From contig CADCCW010000019.1 of the NCBI GenBank assembly GCA_902800055.1, positions 1-36,583 of the forward strand: a stretch of 36,583 nt of DNA. Reading direction: 5' to 3'. Positions 1-7,145 of the stretch are shown here, piece by piece; positions within the stretch are counted from its first letter, which is position 1; each line of letters begins with the position of its first letter. Origin of the DNA: an uncultured bacterium. GTDB taxonomy: Bacteria > Verrucomicrobiota > Kiritimatiellia > RFP12 > UBA1067. The translations under genes were made by a program, and so were the position numbers. A model generated the notes under the pieces. That model was given only the letters and a program-made list of their open reading frames with translations, had not been told where the DNA came from and made no database searches.

Positions 1-2750
1 TCGAGCATTGCCCGCATCCTCGCCGCGCTCGCGCTGCGGAACTCCGCCGCGACGACCTTCGACTTCACGGTCGCCATCAGCGTCTCGAACATCTCGAACG
101 CCTCTTTCTTGTACTCGATGAGCGGGTCGCGCTGGCCGTAGGCGCGCAGGTTCACGCCCTGGCGGAGGTCGTCCATCGCGCTCAAGTACTCCTGCCACTC
201 GCTGTCGACCACGCTGAGAAAGACGCCGCGCTCCATCTGTGGGAGCATCTCCGGGTCCTCGCCTGCGCACTTCGACTCGTACGCCTCGGCGACGCGCTTC
301 ATCACCAGGTCGCCCGCCTCGGCCGGCTTGCCGAGGAGCGGGGTGAGCTCCTCCTCGGTCACCGTCACCGGGAAGGTGTGGCCGAGCCAGTCCATGAAGT
401 CCGCGAGCCCCTCGCCCTTGGTGTCGAAGAGGCAGCGCTCGGCCTGGGTCTGCACGAGGTCGTTCATCACGTCCAGCACTAGGTCGTGGACGGCCGCCTG
501 GTCGCCGTTGAGGACGCGCGAGCGGATCTCGTAGACCACCGAGCGCTGCTTGTTCATCACGTCGTCGTACTCGAGCGTGCGCTTGCGGACCGCGAAGTGC
601 TGCTGCTCGACGCGGCGCTGCGCCGTCTCCACCGAGCGGTTGAGCCAGCGGTGCTCCATCACCTCGCCCTCCTTGAGGCCGAGGCGCTGCATGATGCCCG
701 AGAGCCGCTGCGAGCCGAAGAGGCGCATCAGCTTGTCCTCGAGCGAGATGAAGAACTGGGAGCTGCCCGGGTCGCCCTGGCGCGAGCAGCGGCCGCGCAG
801 CTGGCGGTCGATGCGCCGCGACTCGTGGCGCTCGGAGCCGATCACGTGGAGGCCGCCGAGCTCCGGGACGCCGGGGCCGAGCTTGATGTCGGTGCCGCGG
901 CCGGCCATGTTGGTGGCGATCGTCACCGCCCCCTTCATGCCCGCGAGCGCGACGATCTCGGCCTCGCGCGCGTGGTTCTTGGCGTTGAGCACCTCGTGCG
1001 GGATGTGGGCGAGCTTGAGCATGCGCGAGAGCACCTCGCTCGTCGCCACCTCCACCGTGCCCAGCAGCACCGGCTGGCCAAGCTCGTGGCGGCGGCGGAC
1101 GTCCTCGATGACCGCCTTGAACTTCTCGCGCTCGGTGCGGTAGATCTGGTCGTTGCCGTCGACGCGGTTCACCGGCTTGTTGGTGGGGATCGACACCACG
1201 TCGAGCTTGTAGATGTCGCGGAACTCGCGCGCCTCGGTCTCGGCGGTGCCGGTCATGCCGGAGAGCTTCCTGTAGAGGCGGAAGTAGTTCTGGATCGTGA
1301 TCGTCGCCAGCGTCTGCGACTCCTTCTCGATCTCAACCCCCTCCTTCGCCTCGACCGCCTGGTGGAGGCCGTCGGACCAGCGGCGGCCGGGCAGCACGCG
1401 GCCGGTGAACTCGTCCACGATGTACACGTGGCCGGCGCCGGACTCGTCGGACTGCACCACGTAGTCGACGTCGCGCTCGTAGAGGCAGTAGGCGCGCAGG
1501 AGCTGGTCGGTGACGTGGACGCGGTCGGACTTTTCCACGAACTCCGCCTGCGCATCGCGCCGGCGCTCGATGCGCTCGGACTCGGAAAGCGACTTGTCGC
1601 CGTCGATCGCGCTCAGCTGTGCGGCGAGGTCCGGCAGCACGAAGAGCTGCGGGTCCTGGGGGCAGATCTTCTCGCAGCCGCGGTCGGTCAGCGCCACCTC
1701 GCGCGTGCGCTCGTCGATGGTGAAGTAGAGCTCCTCCCTCAGCTCGCGCGCGTGCGCCTTGTACACCTCGGAGAGGAACTGCATCTCCACCGTCTCGTGG
1801 TGGTGCCGGAGCTCCGCGTCCTCGAGCATGTGCATGAGCTGCTTGTGGCGCGGCATCGAGTGGTAGACCTGGTAGATGCGGTCCTTGAACGTCTGCACGT
1901 CGCCTGACTCGATCGCCTTCTTCGCCTGCTGGATGAAGTCGTTGCACTGCGCCGTCTGCACCTTCACGATCGACGAGACGAGCGGGTTGAGCTCGGTGTA
2001 GACGTGGCTGGTGGAGATCGTCGCCGGGCCCGAGATGATGAGCGGCGTGCGCGCCTCGTCGATCAGGATCGAGTCCACCTCGTCGACAATCGCGAAGTTG
2101 TGGCCGCGCTGCACCACCTGCTCGGGGCGCTGCGCCATGCCGTTGTCGCGCAGATAGTCGAAGCCGAACTCCGAGTTGGTGCCGTAGGTGATGTCGCAGG
2201 CGTACTGCGCGCGGCGCTCGTCGGAGTCCATCGAGTTCTGGATGCAGCCGACCGTGAGACCGAGGTACTTGTAAAGATGGCCCATCCACGTCGCGTCGCG
2301 GCGGGCGAGGTAGTCGTTCACCGTGACGAGCTGCACGTTCTTCCCGGCGAGCGCGTTCAGGTAGAGCGGCAGCGTGGCCACCAGCGTCTTGCCCTCGCCG
2401 GTCTGCATCTCGGCGATCTTGCCCTGGTGGAGCACGATGCCGCCGATGAGCTGCACGTCGAACGGAACCATGTTCCAGACAAGCTCGTGGCCGCAGACCT
2501 CGGCGGTGGTGCCGACGAGGTGGCGGCAGGCGTTCTTGACGAGCGCATACGCCTCGGGCAGGATCGAGTCGAGCGACTCGCCGTTCGCCACCCGGTCGCG
2601 GAACTCCTGCGTCTTCGCGGGGAAGTCCTGGTCCGAGAAGTTCTTCGCCTGGTACTCTTCCTCAATGCGGTTGATTTCGCGAACGATGGGCCACAGCTTC
2701 TTCAGCACTCGCTCGTTTCTGGTACCAAATAATGACTTCAATAAATTCAT
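1..2750 (-). CDS. secA: Preprotein translocase ATPase SecA (3' end cut by window)
   Basis: SecA is the ATPase that drives proteins through SecYEG at the inner membrane. The frame is open from the ATG at 2750 to the window edge, giving 916 codons. Walker A (MQTGEGKT) is near residue 115, the DEAD-like box IVDEVDSILIDEART near 221-234, and the second nucleotide-binding domain has TNMAGRGTDIKLGPG. The helical scaffold motif LRAYGQRDPLIEYKKEAF lies close to the left edge, so only the C-terminal linker and possible metal-binding tail are missing. Compared with Bacillus or E. coli SecA there is extra charged sequence at about residues 260-340 and 375-405, between the preprotein-binding region and NBD1. 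The start is fixed by the SecA N-terminus (MNLLKSLFGTRNERVLKKL). An ATG five bases upstream meets a stop after two codons. No Shine-Dalgarno is present, and a TATAAT box ends nine bases before the ATG, so the transcript looks leaderless. Confidence 0.97.
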   Translation of the reverse strand, partial: MNLLKSLFGTRNERVLKKLWPIVREINRIEEEYQAKNFSDQDFPAKTQEFRDRVANGESLDSILPEAYALVKNACRHLVGTTAEVCGHELVWNMVPFDVQLIGGIVLHQGKIAEMQTGEGKTLVATLPLYLNALAGKNVQLVTVNDYLARRDATWMGHLYKYLGLTVGCIQNSMDSDERRAQYACDITYGTNSEFGFDYLRDNGMAQRPEQVVQRGHNFAIVDEVDSILIDEARTPLIISGPATISTSHVYTELNPLVSSIVKVQTAQCNDFIQQAKKAIESGDVQTFKDRIYQVYHSMPRHKQLMHMLEDAELRHHHETVEMQFLSEVYKAHARELREELYFTIDERTREVALTDRGCEKICPQDPQLFVLPDLAAQLSAIDGDKSLSESERIERRRDAQAEFVEKSDRVHVTDQLLRAYCLYERDVDYVVQSDESGAGHVYIVDEFTGRVLPGRRWSDGLHQAVEAKEGVEIEKESQTLATITIQNYFRLYRKLSGMTGTAETEAREFRDIYKLDVVSIPTNKPVNRVDGNDQIYRTEREKFKAVIEDVRRRHELGQPVLLGTVEVATSEVLSRMLKLAHIPHEVLNAKNHAREAEIVALAGMKGAVTIATNMAGRGTDIKLGPGVPELGGLHVIGSERHESRRIDRQLRGRCSRQGDPGSSQFFISLEDKLMRLFGSQRLSGIMQRLGLKEGEVMEHRWLNRSVETAQRRVEQQHFAVRKRTLEYDDVMNKQRSVVYEIRSRVLNGDQAAVHDLVLDVMNDLVQTQAERCLFDTKGEGLADFMDWLGHTFPVTVTEEELTPLLGKPAEAGDLVMKRVAEAYESKCAGEDPEMLPQMERGVFLSVVDSEWQEYLSAMDDLRQGVNLRAYGQRDPLIEYKKEAFEMFETLMATVKSKVVAAEFRSASAARMRAML

Positions 2751-2759
2751 ATCATGCGT

Positions 2760-2768
2760 ATTATACCA
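2760..2768 (-). promoter_or_regulatory. Extended -10 promoter of secA
   Basis: The minus strand reads TGGTATAAT. The TATAAT core is at 2765-2760, and placing +1 seven bases downstream puts it at 2753, three bases before the secA ATG at 2750. There is no recognisable -35 box at 17 bases. The sequence immediately upstream is the T-rich tail of the preceding hairpin. Confidence 0.75.
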
Positions 2769-2794
2769 AAATTCGGGCATGCGCGTATAGCCCG
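2768..2794 (-). terminator. Probable intrinsic terminator after the glycosidase-like gene
   Basis: On the minus strand CGGGC (2794-2790) and GCCCG (2778-2774) form a short stem around an 11-base loop that is itself partly self-complementary (ATACGCGCAT). AATTTT follows. It starts 14 bases after the stop codon at 2808. The stem is short, so strength is uncertain. The T tract runs directly into the secA promoter. Confidence 0.5.
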
Positions 2795-2807
2795 ATCTGG
2801 AAGAGGG

Positions 2808-4886
2808 CTATCTGACCCTGGGAAACGTCGCGTCGGCCTTCTCGCCGCCGAAGTCGCCGAAAAGCCCAGAGGCCATGGCTATGTAGAGCGCAAGGTCCAT
2901 GTCGTTCACGAACGGATCCGGCCCTTCGCCGAGCTGCCGCGGGAAGAGAGGCTCGCCGCGGTCGTCGAGCATAACCGTGGAGAACGGAAGCATCCACGCC
3001 GCGGTGGCCGAGCCGTCCGGCCTGAACATGCAGAGGCAGTTGCGCAGGCACCTCTCTGCCCGTTCGCGCCAACCCTTTTCGCCCGTCGCCGCCGCGTAGA
3101 GGATGAAAGCACGCGCGGAAAAGGCGCTGTGCTGGTGCAGCGTGTCGCCATATCTGCGGTTGCGCCCGAACCAGTAGCCGTCCCAGTGCCGGATGGGGAT
3201 TTCCCGGCGCCTGTGGTCCGGCTGGCAGCCGTTAAAGCGGCAAAGCGCGTCAAGGTGTACCTTCAGCTGCGAGAGGACGTCGGGACGCCGGTCGACGAGC
3301 TGGTAGTAGCGGGAGAGGATGTGCACCGCCGGCGAGACGATCGTCTGCTCGTAGCCGACTTCGTGCGCCGGGTAGTCGAGGCCGTTCGCAAGGATGTTCG
3401 CGACATGCCGCCCGAGGCACGCGCGGAGGCGCGTCGCGTCGCGCCCCTCGCGTTCGAGAAGCGCAATGTCCGACGAGAAGTCGGCTCCATTTGGATAGAA
3501 CTTCTCCCCGCCGAGTTCGTAGAAGCCGAAAAGCGTCTTTTCAAGGTCGTCGAGATACTTGGGGTCGTGCGTCAGGTTGAAAAGCTCGAACCAGAGCCGC
3601 GAAAAACTCGGCGCGTTGTAGAGCCGCTTGAATTTCGGATCCTTGCCAATCGTGTCGTACACCGCGCCTGTTCGGCTGTCGTAGCATTCGCGGCGGGCGT
3701 ATTTCTCGAAGAGGTCGAGCGAAGCGCGCACCTCGGGGTCGTCGTGCGAGCAGAGCCACCGCGCAATGGTGACGGCCATGATGATACGCTCGCGACAGGA
3801 ATTGAAGTCGCGAAAGCGGTAGTCGAAGTACTGTCGTCCGTCGACGGTGTCGTAGATGAGATACGCGCCGTAGAGCGGGCTGTCCTTGTCGAGGCACTGC
3901 TGATTGCGCACGATGAAGTGGACGCGACTTTCGAGCAGACTTTCAAGCGAGGGGGAGCAGTAGCCAAACGCCTTCGCCTTCTTTCCGCCGGCCGCGAACT
4001 CGAACGCATATTCGCCCACGCCCTTGTCAGGCTTGCGCGAATAATGGCGCACGGAGCCATCGGGCGAAGTCACGTCGATCTCGAAGGTCTCGTCTGGGAA
4101 GATCGTCTCCTGGCGGAATTCGATCTTCACGCCGCCAAGCCGAAGCAGCGCCTCGTCGAACCTGCCGGCGGGATGGGCCGCGACCTTCCACGCAATCGTC
4201 CTGGCCTCGCCGCCCTTGAGCACGAAAGCCCCTGGATGCAGCTCGAAGTCGCCGCGGTCGTTGGAGCCCTCCTTCCAGAGTCGGCGCACCGAATAGGCGT
4301 CGAGGTCGCCTTGCTGCAGGACGAGCGCGAGTTCCGTCGGGAACGGCCCCATCTTGAGCGCGTGCACCCACGAGTTCTCGCCGCCGCACCAGATGTGCGC
4401 ATGGCAGCGGCGCACAAGGCATTCGGCGGCGTCGCCGTAGGAGTCGTTGAACGTCGCGAGGATGCCGAGGTCGCCGCGCCGGAAATACACCGGCCACTTC
4501 GCGTCGTTGACGAAGACATACTCCTCTTCAAGCGCCTCGCCGGTCACGCGCCGGCGCACTTCGGCGCGCAGCGTGTCCCAGTCTTCCATCGCGTAGGACG
4601 AGACGACCCACTCGCCGTCCTCGCGCACCCCTTTAAAGCGGAAGGCGGTGGAATTCTGGTAAGACCTGCCGGGAGCCTGCGCCACCAGGCGAATCTGCCC
4701 CCAGCCCGCCGTTCCCTCGATCCAGTTCATGCGGGCGGGGTCGTCGTTGAGGACGAGCGACGAAAGCGTACCGTCCGCCCCGTTCCAGGTCACGGTGAAG
4801 TCGGCGTTGGACCTGACTGCTGCCGACGCCGCCAGCCACAGGCAGGCCGCCGCCGCGCAGCAGAGAACGGACTTCTTCCTGCTCAT
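2808..4886 (-). CDS. Exported protein, probable six-hairpin glycosidase-like enzyme
   Basis: The predicted protein is 692 residues. The open frame continues far upstream in the shadow of the next gene, but the start at 4886 gives a clear signal peptide (MSRKKSVLCCAAAACLWLAASAA), so I chose it. An N-terminal all-beta-looking part begins with a phrase typical of carbohydrate enzymes (NGADGTLSSLVLNDD). From about residue 330 the sequence becomes helical and rich in aromatic and acidic residues (SRLWFELFNLTHDPKYLDD, HWDGYWFGRNRRYGD, HQHSAFSARAFILYAAATG), the style of (alpha/alpha)6-barrel glycosidases. I cannot name a family or substrate. It follows a hexose-6-phosphate mutarotase by 14 bases and is the last gene of the unit, which fits secreted carbohydrate processing. 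The call rests on overall sequence character, not on a diagnostic motif. Confidence 0.6.
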   Translation of the reverse strand: MSRKKSVLCCAAAACLWLAASAAVRSNADFTVTWNGADGTLSSLVLNDDPARMNWIEGTAGWGQIRLVAQAPGRSYQNSTAFRFKGVREDGEWVVSSYAMEDWDTLRAEVRRRVTGEALEEEYVFVNDAKWPVYFRRGDLGILATFNDSYGDAAECLVRRCHAHIWCGGENSWVHALKMGPFPTELALVLQQGDLDAYSVRRLWKEGSNDRGDFELHPGAFVLKGGEARTIAWKVAAHPAGRFDEALLRLGGVKIEFRQETIFPDETFEIDVTSPDGSVRHYSRKPDKGVGEYAFEFAAGGKKAKAFGYCSPSLESLLESRVHFIVRNQQCLDKDSPLYGAYLIYDTVDGRQYFDYRFRDFNSCRERIIMAVTIARWLCSHDDPEVRASLDLFEKYARRECYDSRTGAVYDTIGKDPKFKRLYNAPSFSRLWFELFNLTHDPKYLDDLEKTLFGFYELGGEKFYPNGADFSSDIALLEREGRDATRLRACLGRHVANILANGLDYPAHEVGYEQTIVSPAVHILSRYYQLVDRRPDVLSQLKVHLDALCRFNGCQPDHRRREIPIRHWDGYWFGRNRRYGDTLHQHSAFSARAFILYAAATGEKGWRERAERCLRNCLCMFRPDGSATAAWMLPFSTVMLDDRGEPLFPRQLGEGPDPFVNDMDLALYIAMASGLFGDFGGEKADATFPRVR

Positions 4887-4900
4887 TGCCACCAACCAGT

Positions 4901-5821
4901 TCAGGCCGTCGCCCGGGGCTTGAGCGTACACTGGATCGACGCCGCGAGCACGTGCCGCTCGCCGGGGGCGAGGGTGCGGCCGCCGGGCCAGTCGCTCACC
5001 GGCTCGACGCAGACGAACTTGCGCCAGTCCTCCGCCGCGAGATCCGGGAGCTTGCCGCCGGGGCCGGGGTTCCAGACCACCGCGGCGTCGTTGCCGGACG
5101 AGACCACCGCCGTCGCGCGGCCGGCGGCCTCGTCGACGAGTGCATACTCGTGCTTGGGGGCAGTCGGCATGGCGAAGATGTGGTCGACGTCGTGGTCGAG
5201 CGCGAGGTCGCCGCACTGCGCCTGGTCCGGCTCGCCGGCAACGCCGTCGAAGTAGACAAGGCCGTCCAGTCCGCGCACCCGCGAGCGGTCGCGCTCGCCG
5301 ACGAGCAGGTAGGGGTGGAAGCCGCAGCTGAAGGAGAACGGCTCCTTGCCGGTGTTCGCGGTGGCGAGCGACAGATTGAGCTTCATCGTCACCGAGACGG
5401 TGTATTCGAGGTCGAAGTCGTGCGGCCAGACCTTGCGGGTCTCGGCGTCGGACCTGAGCCCCAGCACGACTTCGGTCTTCTCCTCGGAGTACTCGGTGCT
5501 CCTGACCTCGAAGACGGACTTGCGCGCGAAGCCGTGCTGCGGCAGCTCCTTCGAGAAGCGGTTGCCGAACTGCGGCCAGCAGACTGGGATGCCGGCGTGA
5601 ACCGAATCGCCGCGGTTGTACTCGCGCTTCGCCGGGCGGAATATGACCGGCCCTACCCCGGTCGGGCGGTAGTCGAGCACGTTGGCGCCCCAAAGCGAGA
5701 TCTCCGCCGAGCCGTACTTGTTGGCGATGAGGACGCTGGGGCAGCCGGCCGGGCCGTCGCGGAAAACGATGCGTCCAGGCGCGCCATAGCGCGAATTGAG
5801 CGTTTCGACGGATGCGTTCAT
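4901..5821 (-). CDS. D-hexose-6-phosphate mutarotase (YeaD-like aldose epimerase)
   Basis: The protein has 306 residues, the normal length for glucose-6-phosphate 1-epimerases of the galactose mutarotase-like fold. These enzymes interconvert the alpha and beta anomers of hexose 6-phosphates in the cytoplasm. Family landmarks are GIPVCWPQFG (about 78-87), HGFAR (His96), FHPYLLVGE with the second histidine (near 168), and the late acidic stretch CVEPVSDWPGG that carries the catalytic glutamate. There is no signal peptide. It starts 21 bases downstream of the tRNA-Ser 3' end with no strong Shine-Dalgarno and so is probably co-transcribed with the tRNA and released by tRNA processing. The glycosidase-like gene follows 14 bases later. 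Confidence 0.88.
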   Translation of the reverse strand: MNASVETLNSRYGAPGRIVFRDGPAGCPSVLIANKYGSAEISLWGANVLDYRPTGVGPVIFRPAKREYNRGDSVHAGIPVCWPQFGNRFSKELPQHGFARKSVFEVRSTEYSEEKTEVVLGLRSDAETRKVWPHDFDLEYTVSVTMKLNLSLATANTGKEPFSFSCGFHPYLLVGERDRSRVRGLDGLVYFDGVAGEPDQAQCGDLALDHDVDHIFAMPTAPKHEYALVDEAAGRATAVVSSGNDAAVVWNPGPGGKLPDLAAEDWRKFVCVEPVSDWPGGRTLAPGERHVLAASIQCTLKPRATA

Positions 5822-5842
5822 GGGCGTTCTGTCATTCGTTAT

Positions 5843-5936
5843 TGGCGGAGGGAGGGGGATTCGAACCCCCGATACGAAGATTAGTCCGTATGACGATTTA
5901 GCAAACCGTTGCCTTCAGCCACTCGGCCATCCCTCC
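5843..5936 (-). tRNA. tRNA-Ser(GCU)
   Basis: The minus strand from 5936 starts GGAGGGA, continues with a D-arm containing GCCGAGTGGCTGAAGGC, and has the anticodon loop TTGCTAA with anticodon GCT. It then has a long serine-type variable arm, the T-arm GGGGGTTCGAATCCCCC, and the closing acceptor strand TCCCTCC followed by G and an encoded CCA. The length of 94 bases fits a class II tRNA. It reads AGC/AGU serine codons. It sits inside the operon between nagA and the mutarotase gene. Confidence 0.97.
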
Positions 5937-5943
5937 TGCTCGC

Positions 5944-5965
5944 GGCTCCGACTTGCGCCGGAGCC
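5944..5965 (-). other. Perfect stem-loop in the tRNA-Ser 5' leader
   Basis: GGCTCCG (5965-5959 on the minus strand) pairs perfectly with CGGAGCC (5950-5944) around the 8-base loop GCGCAAGT. It ends seven bases before the mature tRNA 5' end. No T run follows on the minus strand, so it is not an obvious terminator for nagA. It may help separate nagA mRNA from the tRNA precursor or position RNase P. On the plus strand it is followed by TTAATT, but no plus-strand gene exists here. Confidence 0.55.
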
Positions 5966-5978
5966 TTAATTGTTGAGT

Positions 5979-5987
5979 AGTATATCA
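5979..5987 (-). promoter_or_regulatory. Extended -10 element for tRNA-Ser, overlapping the nagA stop
   Basis: The minus strand reads TGATATACT: an extended -10 whose TGA is also the stop codon of nagA (5987-5985). Predicted +1 is near 5972, giving a 36-base leader before the tRNA. It differs from the TGGTATAAT form used by the protein-coding units. Confidence 0.5.
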
Positions 5988-7145
5988 AATCTTCTGGACA
6001 CCGTCAACGAAGACGGCCGACGGCTTCCAGCTCCGCGGGTTGATCACCACGAGGTCGGCGACATATCCCTTCTCGACCTTGCCAAGCGACTTGCCCCAGC
6101 CAAGCTCGATCGCCTGGTTCCAGGAGGTGCAGCGCACGAGGTCCTTGAGCGGAATGCCGGTGACGTCGTGGACGTTCTTGAGCCCCATACCCATCCAGAG
6201 CGTGGAGCCGGCGAGGTTGCCGCCCTCGACGAGGCGCGCCTCGCCGTTCTTGAGCAGCACCTTGAGCCCGCCCATCTCGAAGGCATAGCCGTCCTTGCAG
6301 TGCGAGCAGCGAAGCGAGTCGGTGATCATCTGGATGTGCTCGAGGCTGCGGCGGGTGAAGATGAGCCGGAGCATGTCGGGACAGAGGTGGATCTTGTCGC
6401 AGATGACCTCGGTGTTCAAGTCCTCGACCAGGAACCCGGCGCCGACCATGCCGATCTCGCGGTGGTGGAGCGGGGTCATCTGGTTGCAGAAGTGGGTCAT
6501 GTGCCTGAGGCCGTTCCTGTACGCCGGCTTGAGGTCGGCGAACTTGGCGCCGGTGTGCCCGCAGCTCGGCACCACGCCGGCCTTGAAGCACTCCTTGGCG
6601 AACTTGGCGCCGCCCTCGGCCTCGACCGCGTAGGAGATGAGCTTCACCGGGTAGACCTTGGCGATCGCCTTGACCTCCTTGATGTCTGGCTTGCGCACGT
6701 ACTTCGGGTTCTGGGCGCCGCAGCACTTGACGTTGATGAACGGACCCTCGAGGTGGATGGCCGGCACCTTCGCATAGGGCATGCCCGCCTTGGCATACGC
6801 CTTCGCGTTCTTCGCGGCCTTGACGAGCTCGCCGTGCGAGACGGTGAGCGTGGTCGGGAGGACGGTCGTCACGCCTTCCTGGAGCTTCGCCTTGGCGAAC
6901 TCGAAGACCGCATTCGGGTCGGCGTCGCAGAAGTCGTAGCCGAGCGCGCCGTGGGTGTGGACGTCGATGAAGCCGGGCATCAGGTACTGCCCGCGCACGT
7001 CGACGACGGTGTTGTTCTTGTCCGCCTTCGCGGACGCAGGGCCCTTCCGGACGGACTTGATGCGCCCGTCCTCGACGACGACGACCGCGTTCTCGAGGTC
7101 GACTCCGGGAGAGATGACGTGGGCGTTGACGATGGTGGTCTTCAT
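5985..7145 (-). CDS. nagA: N-acetylglucosamine-6-phosphate deacetylase NagA
   Basis: The protein has 386 residues and belongs to the amidohydrolase superfamily. NagA removes acetate from GlcNAc-6-phosphate to give glucosamine-6-phosphate for amino-sugar use or wall recycling. Visible landmarks are PGFIDVHTHG (metal site strand, about 57-66), HLEGPF (metal-binding glutamate), CGHTGAKF (metal histidine), MTHFCNQM (second histidine; family form is THxFNAM) and MITDSL with the catalytic aspartate. The C-terminal part returns to the small beta domain (GYVADLVVINP). The ATG at 7145 overlaps the stop of the upstream WecA-like gene by four bases and has an AAAGGAAAG ribosome site inside that gene. 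Its placement after a GlcNAc-1-phosphate transferase-like gene suggests amino-sugar turnover connected to the envelope. No nagB is present here. Confidence 0.93.
   Translation of the reverse strand: MKTTIVNAHVISPGVDLENAVVVVEDGRIKSVRKGPASAKADKNNTVVDVRGQYLMPGFIDVHTHGALGYDFCDADPNAVFEFAKAKLQEGVTTVLPTTLTVSHGELVKAAKNAKAYAKAGMPYAKVPAIHLEGPFINVKCCGAQNPKYVRKPDIKEVKAIAKVYPVKLISYAVEAEGGAKFAKECFKAGVVPSCGHTGAKFADLKPAYRNGLRHMTHFCNQMTPLHHREIGMVGAGFLVEDLNTEVICDKIHLCPDMLRLIFTRRSLEHIQMITDSLRCSHCKDGYAFEMGGLKVLLKNGEARLVEGGNLAGSTLWMGMGLKNVHDVTGIPLKDLVRCTSWNQAIELGWGKSLGKVEKGYVADLVVINPRSWKPSAVFVDGVQKI

Noticed and set aside
486..1907. Long plus-strand open frame (473 codons)
   Set aside because: It lies antisense to secA, has a His/Arg/Leu/Val-rich composition with no domain, and results from the GC-rich codon pattern of the real gene.
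2754..5255. Plus-strand open frame of 833 codons
   Set aside because: It is antisense to the exported glycosidase-like gene and the mutarotase, with no recognisable motif.
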